A DNA stretch of 64,000 nucleotides from CAVPDA01 sp963702495 (GTDB lineage Bacteria > Pseudomonadota > Gammaproteobacteria > Burkholderiales > Rhodocyclaceae): assembly GCA_963702495.1 (NCBI GenBank), contig CAVPDA010000022.1, positions 1-64,000 on the forward strand, given 5' to 3'. Position 1 is the stretch's first letter; each line of letters starts with the position of its first letter. The notes under the pieces were generated by a model. That model ran no database searches, had not been told where the DNA came from, and worked only from the letters and a program-made list of their open reading frames with translations. Shown piece by piece: positions 54,236 through 63,292 of this stretch. The translations under genes were made by a program, and so were the position numbers.

Positions 54236-56127
54236 TTACCCGTAAGTATCCTCATCATCGGAAGTCCAGTCTCGGAGGGAGAGTCCTTCGCACAGCGATC
54301 GCAGTTCCGAATACCCTTGCCACATGATCTGGTGTCCCGGGTGCGGGTCTTTGGCGCGGCCGATGTAGCCGCCCAGTCGGGCTACAAGACGGACGGCATC
54401 GCCGAGTCGAGTGGGCTTGGCGATTCGTTTTTTTTTGCGTAGGCCTGCAGCACTTCGATCTCGGGGTCCGCGAACAATACCTCGGCGGAAAGCTCCGGGC
54501 ACTCTCTGCCCAGGAGCGTCATGAGCATGATTCGCCAGGCAATGACCAGATTGATGGCGATGGCGCGTTTGAGTCGCTCGGCCGTCTTGTGTTGCAGAGT
54601 CTCGATGCGGCAGCCGCTTTTGAGGACGCGATGCCAGTCTTCGATGCGCCAACGCAGGCAATACCAACGCAGACACTCCTGGGCCTGCGCCGCTGTGCTG
54701 ATCGAGCAGGTCGTCAACAAGAACCACTCGACGGGTTCGGCATCGGCCGGCGGTGACGCTTCCAGAACATGCACCACCCACAGCTTGAGGGCTTTCTTCC
54801 CTGGGTGGTTCGACGCAGGGCGCAACTCGACTTCGCGATAGCGCAAGCTGACCTGCGCGGTGCGCTGTTCGTGCCCGAGGCGCGCCTTCTGCTTGCTCTT
54901 CTTCGCGCGTGAGCTTTGCCGCGGCACATTGATGCGAAGCTGGCTTTGAACGGGGCTGTGTCTGACGGCGTCGAACAGATTGATCTCCTCGCTGGTCGCG
55001 CGGTCATGCTTTGCGCGTACCAACAGCTCAACGCCGCGGCTTCGACGTTGCTCGTCGAACAACTCGTAGAAGTCCGCCTCGCGATCCATCACACAGACCT
55101 GGCGCGTATCGGGCAGCTCGGCTGCCAATTCGTTGCACTCGCGAAGTCCCTTGATCCAGGCGAAGCTCTTCTTCTCTTCGATCGGTATGGCAGACGTGGG
55201 GCGCAGGTCATCTTTCGCTCTGGGCGTGGCTGCCGAACATTGCGCCCCCAACACCCCCAGCGGCAGGCCCTCGGTGGTCAGCACCAGCGTCGAATGCAAG
55301 TGCAACCCCCCACTTTGGGCGCCCGTCTGGTTGCTCCCAATGACGCCCAGCCCAACGCATTGGACCAGTGTCGAATAGTTCACATCGGTGCCATCCTGAA
55401 TGCACAGCACCGTCAACTGTGCCTTCATCCGTTGCACCGTGCGCAGGCGGTGAGGGGCCAGGATGGCCTCCATGCTGACCTGCGAGTCATCGGGTCGTTC
55501 GATCAGGCGGTAGTACGCCTTGATCGCCGCCTTGTCGCCTTGAGCTGCACCGCAGAACGCGCGCCCTGGCATCTTGCCCAGCGTGCGGGCAAACTCACCC
55601 AGCCGCTCGTTCAGACGCCTGTCGCCCAGGTTCGCGCCTGCAAATTCGTTGGCCGCCCACTCCTCGCCGTCCAAGCCCTCGGCGATCTCCAGCGCAACTA
55701 ATCCGGCGGGTGCGGCAACGCCCAGGCGCGTGCGCAGATCCGACTCCAGCTCATACACGTAGATCGTCTTGATCGATTTGGCGCTCTGGTGCTCCCGGTC
55801 CTGGCGACCCCGCCCCTGGGTCTGCCCAATGGCCACCCAGTTCGCTGCCCTGTAACTGGTGCCGAGGAAGTGATCCGCGTCAACAAAGCTCTCCACCAGC
55901 CAGGGGCGATACCCGTACTGGGCCTCGTAGTCACCACCTATGCGACGCAACGCCATGCCCTGGACGCACGAGGCCAGGTTCTGACAGCGCACCGAGCTCC
56001 GGATGAGAAACCGACTCATGCCGACCACGCGGTGCAAGTGTTGCCGTCGCGTGTCCGCGTCCCAGCCTATCCATTGGGTGTAGGTCCACGACTGATAATA
56101 AAAACAATGACTTACAGGTATGCCCAT
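54236..56127 (-). pseudogene. IS4-type transposase with DruA-like N-terminus, frame broken at an A9 run
   Basis: Residues 1-140 resemble the DruA/DUF4338 fold found on some IS4 transposases (ALRRIGGDYEAQYGYRPWLV, FLGTSYRAANWVAIGQTQGR). A Tn5-like transposase follows (WAANEFAGANLGDRRLNERL, VLCIQDGTDVNYST, VCVMDREADFYELFDEQ, YCLRWRIEDWHRVLKSGC). After QAYAKK the zero frame ends quickly. A shift by one base on nine consecutive A (54428-54436) gives RIAKPTRLGDAVRLVARLGG, the conserved end, and stop at 54236. The N-terminus is cut by the neighbouring ISKra4 element. Either programmed slippage or an indel. Confidence 0.8.
54428..54436 (-). other. A9 slippery run in the IS4-type transposase
   Basis: The coding strand has nine consecutive A. 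A -1 change on this run joins the main frame to the conserved C-terminal 60 residues. Runs of this kind support transcriptional or ribosomal slippage in several IS families. Confidence 0.6.
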
Positions 56128-56227
56128 GGGGTGCCGAGACGAAATTGGTCTGGCATGGGGAAAGGCGGGCCGAGCTCATGATAGTAAGGTAGTTGTCTTG
56201 ACAGAGATAACCACCGGAGATCGGCCC

Positions 56228-57673
56228 ATGGAGAGTGTAGCGAATGTTGGCGGGGGACAGGGACAAGCACGTGTTGGCGGCAAGGCGCTGGAGAGTCTGC
56301 TGAAGTTTATCGAGGAGTGCAGGCGCCGGGCAGGCGCCTGGGAAGACGGGTTCGAGGCGTTCGAGCGCGAAGTGCGCCAGCGCTTTGCCGAAGCCGAGCG
56401 TGAGTTCGTCGGCGAAGAGCTGGCGCGGCTGGACGTCACGCTCCCGGAGGTGAAGATCGACGGGGTGCTCTACCGTCGGGTGGTGAGCGGTGTCGGTGAG
56501 TACATGACGGCGGCGGGGCCGGTAAAGGTGCTGCGCCACCGCTACCGTGCGGCGGGCAGCAATGGGGCCAGTGAATGCCCGCTGGAATTGCGGGCGGGAA
56601 TCGTGGAGGGGTTCTTTACGCCGCTGGCCGCGCGCATGGGGCGGTGGGTGGTGACCCATCTGACGCCGGCCGAAGGCGAGAGACTGTTTCACGAACTGGG
56701 GGGCATGAGCGCCTCGCGCAGCAGTCTGGACCGGCTGCCCAAGGCAATGGGTGAGAAGTGGGAGGCGCGCCGTGGGCAATGGGAGAGCCAGTTGCGCGAG
56801 CAGGAGCCCCCGCCCGCCGAGGCGGCCGTGCTGGCCGTCTCGCTGGACGGGGTGATGGCGCCGATGAAAGACGGGCAGCGCCAGGACAAACGCAACCAGA
56901 GCCGGCAGCAGGGCAAGCCCACGCGGGGACCGGCCGGGTTCCGGGAGGTGGGCTGCGGCACGCTGAGCCACTATGACGGGGCCGGCGAGCGGCTGCGCAC
57001 GCGGCGCCATGCCCGCATGCCCGAGCCGGGCAAGCGCAGCTTGAAGCGGCAACTGGTGGCGGAGGTGGAACACGCGCTCAACAGCCAACCGCAGCTGCGG
57101 CTGGTCAAGGTGGCCGATGGGGCGCGCGACAACTGGGAGTTCCTGGCCAAGGAACTGCCCCCGGGCGAGGAGGTGGTGGACTTCTACCACGCCGCCGAAC
57201 ATCTGCGGCGTGCCTTCGGCCAGGTCTATGGTGAAGCCTCCCCCAAGGCCCAGGCCAGCTTCGAGGAATACCGCCATCTGCTGCTCAAGGCCGAGGACGG
57301 GGTGGGCAAGGTGATCCGCACGCTGGCCTACCATCATGGCAGAAAGCGCCGCTGCAAGGCGCTCAAGCAGGAACTGGAGTACTTCCGGCGCAACCGCGCA
57401 CGCATGGACTATGCGCGGCTGCGTGCGCAAAACCTGCCGATCGGCTCGGGCGTGGTGGAGGCCGCCTGCAAGACGCTGGTGACCCAGCGCATGAAGCGCT
57501 CCGGGCAGCGCTGGAGCATCGACGGCGGTCAGGCCATCCTCACCTTCCGGGCGCTGGCTCAGAGCGAGCGCTTCGATGGCGCGTGGAAACTGGTCTCCGC
57601 AGAATACCGCCGCGACGTCTCCTTCCCCGAAAACGTCGTGCCAATAAATGCATATCGGGTATCGTCAGTGTGA
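56228..57673 (+). CDS. ISKra4-family transposase
   Basis: A 481-residue transposase. The family signatures are GEYMTAAGPVKVLRHRYRAA, GFFTPLAARMGRWVVTHLTP, then the catalytic region AVLAVSLDGVMAPMKDG (Asp), LVKVADGARDNWEFLAKELP (Asp), VVDFYHAAEHLRRAFG and LPIGSGVVEAACKTLVTQRM (Glu). The ATG at 56228 is the best start. The frame is intact. Element ends could not be fixed with confidence; its left end cuts the IS4-type gene near 56.1 kb. Confidence 0.9.
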   Translation: MESVANVGGGQGQARVGGKALESLLKFIEECRRRAGAWEDGFEAFEREVRQRFAEAEREFVGEELARLDVTLPEVKIDGVLYRRVVSGVGEYMTAAGPVKVLRHRYRAAGSNGASECPLELRAGIVEGFFTPLAARMGRWVVTHLTPAEGERLFHELGGMSASRSSLDRLPKAMGEKWEARRGQWESQLREQEPPPAEAAVLAVSLDGVMAPMKDGQRQDKRNQSRQQGKPTRGPAGFREVGCGTLSHYDGAGERLRTRRHARMPEPGKRSLKRQLVAEVEHALNSQPQLRLVKVADGARDNWEFLAKELPPGEEVVDFYHAAEHLRRAFGQVYGEASPKAQASFEEYRHLLLKAEDGVGKVIRTLAYHHGRKRRCKALKQELEYFRRNRARMDYARLRAQNLPIGSGVVEAACKTLVTQRMKRSGQRWSIDGGQAILTFRALAQSERFDGAWKLVSAEYRRDVSFPENVVPINAYRVSSV

Positions 57674-58092
57674 GAGTTACACCCTATCGATTCATGCGGC
57701 CCGTCAAGAAGCACTTGACAAACGAGTCCTCATAGAAGCGGCAATGGGAGCGCGGCGACTATCGGCAAATCGGCAGGCGCTTGCGTGCTCTGCGCGAGAC
57801 TCGGCGAGAGCTTCTTCCGTTACGTCGTTGTTCTGCCCTTTCGGCTGGATAGGCCTCGGGGCGAGGGTCCTCCCGGAGACGGGCTCGCCGGTTTGCGTGG
57901 CCGCCTCGGCGTTCCGCTGAACCCGACGACGGTGCGGAAGGCACGCGCCCCAAGGCGTCACGGGGCGGCGCAGCGGAATCCCGGTCGCGGGCGCGAGAGG
58001 TGACAACGCGGCCCGTGGGCCGCGTTGAAGCCTCAGCCTCGTGCTTACGCGAGGTCGGAAACATCGCCCGCAATCCGATGGGGGCAGCCGAT
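57674..58092. other. Stretch without a recognisable gene
   Basis: About 420 bases including the right end of the ISKra4 element; nothing else recognised. Confidence 0.5.
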
Positions 58093-58491
58093 TCAGGCAG
58101 CCCGGCAAGCGCTGATCGACCAGGCGGCCAAAGCCTCGCCCAGCATGGTGAGCACACGGACAATCTTCCGGTCCGGGCCGAAACAGAAGGTCTCGGCGGC
58201 CAGGCGTCCGCGAACGCCCTTGTAGTAGAGCGTGACGCTGGTCTCGCCCACGAGGGTCGAGATCAGCTCGAAGCGCACCTCTGGAATCAACTGACGCGCG
58301 TGGTTCCAGGAGGCCATCACCGCCGCTTTGCCCCTCAGGATCCCTGCCGCTTCGCGGGTGACCAGGGAAATGGCGGGCGCCCACGCCTCGAAATCGCCGG
58401 AAAAGTGGCGCAGCAGTCGATCCAGATCGTGGTCATTCCACGCATCGATCCAGTCCGTTGCGAATTGCTGCGCGAATACCCGATCGATCAT
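58093..58491 (-). CDS. SnoaL/NTF2-like protein
   Basis: A 132-residue protein with the cone-fold pattern of SnoaL-like proteins: QQFATDWIDAWNDHDLDRLL, HFSGDFEAWAP, RGKAAVMASWNHARQLIPEV, then VTLYYKGVRGR and a C-terminal strand. Members include polyketide cyclases, isomerases and many proteins of unknown role. The ATG at 58491 fits the usual start of the first helix. Confidence 0.8.
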   Translation of the reverse strand: MIDRVFAQQFATDWIDAWNDHDLDRLLRHFSGDFEAWAPAISLVTREAAGILRGKAAVMASWNHARQLIPEVRFELISTLVGETSVTLYYKGVRGRLAAETFCFGPDRKIVRVLTMLGEALAAWSISACRAA

Positions 58492-58899
58492 GGGATTACC
58501 AGTCGCAAGCCCAGGCCCATCCACTGTCGCGCCTGGGCCTCCAGAGGGTGAACGTTACCCCTTCTCGCCGATGCTACCTCGCCCCATGGTGCCACCGCCG
58601 CTACGGTCCGACGAGCAACCGCGTAACTCAATGAATGTCACCACAGGTGACGTTCGCCTGCAATGATCATCGTCAATTTCGTGCCGCCGCATGGGTTCCA
58701 GACGCGCGCCCGGCGCGCCGAAGGCCGCACCCGGTCGGTCGCGTGCAGCCATCGCGCGCCGGGCGTCAGAAACCATTTGACATTGCCCCCGCGAGGATTA
58801 ACATAAGGTCGTGCTGCACTGCACCATCCTTCCTGGCCAAGCTCGGATGAATGCTGCAATGGCCAGCGCACACACCGGCAATGCCGAGAGGAGATGATC

Positions 58900-59460
58900 A
58901 TGACTGCTGCCCCTGAAAAACTCACTGCCGTCGCACAGGCCAACATCGAAGCGATGCAGACCCTGACGCAGGCGGCGTACGCCGCGGCCGAGCGGCTGGC
59001 CGCGCTCAACGTCAAAACCGCACGTTCGATGCTGGAGGACAGCGTGGCCAAGGCCAAGACGCTCTCCAGCGCACAGGATCTGCAGGCTCTGGCGAGCGCA
59101 CAGTCGCTCGCGCAACCGGCGATCGAGAAGACGACAGCCTACTGGCGCGCGGTGTATGAGATCTGGGCCGATGCCCAGAAGGCGTTCACGAAGGTGCTCG
59201 GCACGGAACTGGCTGGACTGAGCAAGACCGCGGGGGCCGCGTTCGAGGGGACGACTTTCGCCCCGATGGGCTCGAACGTCATGCTGGATGCGGTCAATTC
59301 GGCGATGGGCGCTGCCAACTCGGCGATGGAGCGCATGGGCAAGGCAACCGAACAGTTCGCCGCGATGGCCCAAGCCAATGTGGCGGCCGCGACCGATGCG
59401 ACCACCAAGGCCCTGGGTGCGGTCGCAGCCGGCGCACCGAAGCCCAAGAAGGCGGCCTGA
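58900..59460 (+). CDS. phaP: Phasin (PHA granule-associated protein)
   Basis: A 186-residue helical protein of the PhaP family: EKLTAVAQANIEAMQTLTQA, AAERLAALNVKTARSML, AYWRAVYEIWADAQKAFTKV, and an Ala/Lys-rich tail ending PKPKKAA. Phasins coat polyhydroxyalkanoate granules. GAGAGGAG at 58886-58893 directly touches an ATG at 58894 but is six bases from the ATG at 58900, so 58900 is the start. Its presence implies PHA storage in this organism. Confidence 0.92.
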   Translation: MTAAPEKLTAVAQANIEAMQTLTQAAYAAAERLAALNVKTARSMLEDSVAKAKTLSSAQDLQALASAQSLAQPAIEKTTAYWRAVYEIWADAQKAFTKVLGTELAGLSKTAGAAFEGTTFAPMGSNVMLDAVNSAMGAANSAMERMGKATEQFAAMAQANVAAATDATTKALGAVAAGAPKPKKAA

Positions 59461-60184
59461 TTCCGCGCGCATCCTCGGCCGGCGCAGCGCCGGCCGGGCG
59501 AGCGGCGTTCTCGATGAGCAGTTGATTTCCTCATGCGTCTGGCAAACATCGCGTTCCGCCAGGGGCACGGGAGAGGTGCGATCCGCGCATCACCGTCATT
59601 GCACATGTTCGAGCGCATGTGGAGCGGCTCAGCGGCCAAGGCTTTCGTTCTTGCAAGACAGCACTTGTGGCGCCCTCGGAACTTGGACGTACAAACGATC
59701 GGTCTCGTGTATGCCCGCTCTAAGTGTTGGTTTGCCTGCATGTCGAGTCTTGGCTGGCTATGGGACGGCCCGGATCGAGTTTCTTGGGCACGGCAGGCGA
59801 CCCGCCAACTCCCGCGGAAACCTGCGACGCCCCCGTTTCAAAACATTTCATCTCTGAGGGCCGTGATCCTCTGGAGTTGGAGTCCAGCGCTACGCGCGCA
59901 TGGCTGTCGCGTTCCGCAGCCTTGCCTGGTATCAACGGGCCTTCGGATTCATGTCATGATGTGCTCGCAAGGGGCCCGAGCGTGATGGGGGCATCTTGAC
60001 GCCCTTGCAGAGCCTGTCGCCCGGGGCACGGTGGCGGGGCCATGACTAGCCCTCGGCGCAGTGGCATACACAGGTTCCGTGCTCGTACCAGGGCCTGGCT
60101 CGCCGCCCGTCCCCGGAAGAAAGCACCTGGCGAACTGCAGCTCGGCCGGAATTACGATTCGGCATGACTCGAGGGGGAGGCAGC
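59461..60184. other. Stretch without a recognisable gene
   Basis: About 720 bases between phasin and citrate synthase; no protein-like frame or RNA gene recognised. Confidence 0.5.
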
Positions 60185-61477
60185 ATGGCCGCACAGCAAA
60201 CGGCGACACTGACGGTGGATGGGGAATCGTTCGAGCTTCCTATCCTGTCTGGGAGCATGGGACCGAGGGCGATCGACGTTCGACCGCTCTACGCCCGGAC
60301 CGACAAGTTCACATTCGACCCCGGCTTCATGTCCACCGCGGCCTGCCAGTCGTCGATCACTTATGTCGATGGCGAGTCGGGCGTGCTCCTATATCGAGGG
60401 TATCCGATCGAGCAACTCATCCGGCAGTGCAGCTTCCTGGAAGTGGCCCACCTGCTGTTGCACGGAGAACTCCCCAACGCGACCCAGCAGGACGAATTCG
60501 AAGGCGTCATCCAGCACCAGGCGATGGTGCATGAGCAGCTGGCGCGGTTCTATTCGGGCTTCCGACGCGATGCGCATCCGATGGCTATCCTCGTCGGTGT
60601 GGTCGGCGCGCTGTCTGCTTTCTACCATGAAGCGATGACCTGGTCGGACGAGGCGCACCGCAATTTCTCGGCCCAAAGTCTGATCGCGAAAATGCCGACG
60701 ATTGTTGCCATGGCCCACAAGTACGGCCTCGGCGAACCGTTCATGCAGCCCCGCAGCGACCTGGATTACGCCGCAAACTTCATGTACATGATGTTTGCCT
60801 CACCGTGCGAGCCGTATCAACCGAATCCGTTGCTGGTGCGAGCCCTCAATCGAATACTGATTGTGCACGCGGACCACGAACAGGGGGCGTCAACCTCGAC
60901 GGTCCGGCTCGCCGGCTCCTCGGGCGCCAATCCATTCGCCTGCGTCGCCTCCGGCATAGCGTGCCTGTGGGGGCCGGCGCACGGCGGCGCGAGCGAGACG
61001 GTGCTCGACATGCTCGAGGAGATCGGCTCCACGTCGCGCATCGGTTATTACATCAACCGCGCCAAGGACAGGCAGGACAGTTTTCGCCTTAGCGGCTTTG
61101 GACACCGGGTCTACAAGAACTACGATCCCCGGGCAAAGCTGATGCGTGAAACCTGCAACGAAGTCCTCGACGAACTCGGACTGCAGGACGATCACCTGTT
61201 CAAGCTTGCCTTGGAGCTCGAGCGCATCGCGCTCGAGGATGAGTATTTTGTAAGCAGAAAGCTGTACCCCAATGTCGATTTCTATCTGGGCATGCTGCAG
61301 CGTGCGCTGGGCATCCCGAAGCCAATGTTCACCACGATCTTCGCGATGGCGCGCACGGTAGGCTGGCTGTCGCACTGGAAGGAGATGATCGCGGATCCCG
61401 GCCTGAAGATCGGCCGCCCGCGACAGCTCTTCGTTGGCGCTCAGCCTCGCGACGTGGTGCCATTGCACCAGCGCTAA
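60185..61477 (+). CDS. gltA: Type II citrate synthase
   Basis: A 430-residue enzyme that condenses oxaloacetate and acetyl-CoA at the entry of the TCA cycle. The landmarks are SITYVDGESGVLLYRGYPIE, LIVHADHEQGASTSTVRLAG, CLWGPAHGGASETVL (substrate-binding His), FGHRVYKNYDPRAKLM (His, and Arg of the active site) and RPRQLFVG near the end. The length and N-terminal domain are of the hexameric, NADH-sensitive proteobacterial type. The ATG at 60185 follows a GAGGGGGAGG site. Confidence 0.95.
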   Translation: MAAQQTATLTVDGESFELPILSGSMGPRAIDVRPLYARTDKFTFDPGFMSTAACQSSITYVDGESGVLLYRGYPIEQLIRQCSFLEVAHLLLHGELPNATQQDEFEGVIQHQAMVHEQLARFYSGFRRDAHPMAILVGVVGALSAFYHEAMTWSDEAHRNFSAQSLIAKMPTIVAMAHKYGLGEPFMQPRSDLDYAANFMYMMFASPCEPYQPNPLLVRALNRILIVHADHEQGASTSTVRLAGSSGANPFACVASGIACLWGPAHGGASETVLDMLEEIGSTSRIGYYINRAKDRQDSFRLSGFGHRVYKNYDPRAKLMRETCNEVLDELGLQDDHLFKLALELERIALEDEYFVSRKLYPNVDFYLGMLQRALGIPKPMFTTIFAMARTVGWLSHWKEMIADPGLKIGRPRQLFVGAQPRDVVPLHQR

Positions 61478-62131
61478 GCGGCCGCGGAGCAAGCTCGTGC
61501 TGGGCCGCCTCGATTATCACCCGTGCAATTGGCGGCAGTCGGCCAATCGCGCTACCTCTGATTGCCGGTGACCAGGATCCGCTGCGTGTGTCGCGCGGAC
61601 TGACCGTTCATAGCCTGTTCGGATAGCGCCAAGCCACTACGCTGCGGATGAGCGGCCGGCACAGAAGTCCGGTGATGATTGTCGGCTATAGGGCCCTTGA
61701 AGTGCAGCAGCCCATTGCCGCCAGCCGCGCTACGGGCTGGGTTGCGGCAACGAGTCTATCATCCGCATGAAGAGCGATCGAGGGGTACGATGGTACGTTC
61801 TGCCAGAGCACTCCCGTGCCGCATCACGAAGGCGCCGGTCATGGAGCAAGGAGTTCGAGCCGGTCGATCGGCGCGCGCCTGGTACCTGGCAGAGGCAATC
61901 GGCTACCCGGATCGGGCACAGCAACTTGGGAATCCCGGGAAATTCATAGTGCGTCGCAACGGCCTGCATTACTGCCCGCCCGTATGATCTCCACGGCTCG
62001 TCGCGCCCGGACATTGCGCAGTCAACGCGGCGTTCAACACAATGGCGTAGCCGAAGTCAAAGGCATTACCGCCCCTCCTGGTCTATCCTTTACGGGTGAT
62101 GCGTGACGATTGGTACTTCCGGGGGGATATC
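61478..62131. other. Stretch without a recognisable gene
   Basis: About 650 bases after gltA; open frames are short and not protein-like. Confidence 0.5.
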
Positions 62132-62509
62132 GTGAGCATCCCGACACTGTGCAATCCCTGCACGACCTGCGGCGCCTGTTGCACCACCTTCCGTGTGGGC
62201 TTCTGTTGCACGGAACTGGACACCGAGGGAGGGAGGGTGCCCGCCCAGTTTACGGAGAGGCTGGACAAGCGGCGCGTGCGCATGGGCTGCACCCAGAGCA
62301 GGGAAGGCAAAGGCTCGCGCTGCATCGCACTGGTGGGTACGGTCGGCCGCGATGTGAGCTGTGAGATCTACGCCAGACGCCCCAGTCCGTGCCGCGCCTT
62401 CGCCCCGGAAGCGCCATTGGGGCGTGGCGATGTGCCGTGCGCCGATGCCCGCCGGCACCACGGCCTGCCGCCGCTGCGGGGATCATACGACGCAGCGATC
62501 GTGGCCTGA
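62132..62509 (+). CDS. YkgJ-family cysteine cluster protein
   Basis: A 125-residue protein starting at GTG behind a G-rich site. It carries the CxxC/CC cluster CNPCTTCGACCTTFRVGF near the N-terminus, then RCIALVGTVGRDVSCEIYA and RPSPCRAFAPE. This is the YkgJ/UPF0153 pattern that binds iron-sulfur or zinc. Function unknown; full length for the family. Confidence 0.85.
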   Translation: MSIPTLCNPCTTCGACCTTFRVGFCCTELDTEGGRVPAQFTERLDKRRVRMGCTQSREGKGSRCIALVGTVGRDVSCEIYARRPSPCRAFAPEAPLGRGDVPCADARRHHGLPPLRGSYDAAIVA

Positions 62510-62634
62510 GGGGTTGGGTGCAACCTGGTCGGTCGTATCCGGGAAAAAGTCATCCGGCCCAAGGCGAGCCCCGACTGGCGCGTTTGGCGCCACAGGTCGG
62601 GGACAGAGGGGATGACTGCCTGCCAGACCGGGAC

Positions 62635-62787
62635 TTACGGTTTCGCCACATGCCAGAGGTTGTTGAAGCCGTCTCCGGTCTTGTCGCCGGGCTTCTGGTC
62701 CTTCGCCCAGAGGTAGAGCGGCATACCCTTGTAGGCCCGCGGCTTGCCGACATCGTCGCGGGTGATGATGCCGTAGTTGCCGGTACG
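62635..62787 (-). pseudogene. C-terminal fragment of a COG4315-type repeat lipoprotein
   Basis: The minus strand reads RTGNYGIITRDDVGKPRAYK, MPLYLWAKDQKPGDKTGDGF and NNLWHVAKP before a TAA. This is the conserved end of the COG4315 predicted lipoproteins (Y-x-W-x-x-D motif). Upstream of about 62787 the sequence becomes a fragment of an unrelated gene on the plus strand. Confidence 0.75.
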
Positions 62788-63049
62788 CGAACTGTTTCCG
62801 AACTACCCCGCGGATGCGCAGCGCACCATCGCCGAGCACGCCTGCCTCGAGTGCAGCGGGCGGGTGGGCCGCTCGGCCGCGGCCAAGGCATTCGACGACG
62901 AGGCGGTACGACCGGCCGTCGTAGCGCATATGCGTCACGTCGAGACACTCTACAATGAACTGCTCGCCGGAGGATGGGACCGTCGCGAGGCCTGCCGCCA
63001 GATCGAGGCGCAGAACCGCTCGGCCCTGGAAACCTGGCAGCGGTCCTGA
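62788..63049 (+). pseudogene. C-terminal fragment of a DUF2293 protein
   Basis: The plus strand reads LFPNYPADAQRTIAEHACLE, GRVGRSAAAKAFDDEAVRPA, HMRHVETLYNELLAGGWDRR and ends ALETWQRS. This resembles the DUF2293 domain with its C-terminal RH..T.Y..LL..G..R block. The N-terminal part is missing; the fragment starts where the COG4315 fragment ends. Confidence 0.65.
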
Positions 63050-63292
63050 TCGGCGGGTTGCCTGGAAGTAACCATGTTCAATGGTCAAGGCAACCAGCCT
63101 GCCTCCGCTCACGAGCCGAATCGCCTCATTGCGACCGCTTCCCGGCAGGGAACAGGAGCGCTGCTCTTAGTGGCGGGTGGCGGCGTGAGCGCCAGTGCAC
63201 CCAAGACCGGGACTGCGCAGACGGACTCCCTCATACTGCGATATCGCCACCTACCGGCGGCCCGATGGATAACCCGCGCGGAGTCGAAGAAC

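Noticed and set aside
56100..57700. Defined terminal repeats and target duplication for the ISKra4 element
   Set aside because: Candidate ends around 56.11-56.14 kb and 57.65-57.70 kb share only short partial matches, not enough to place boundaries.
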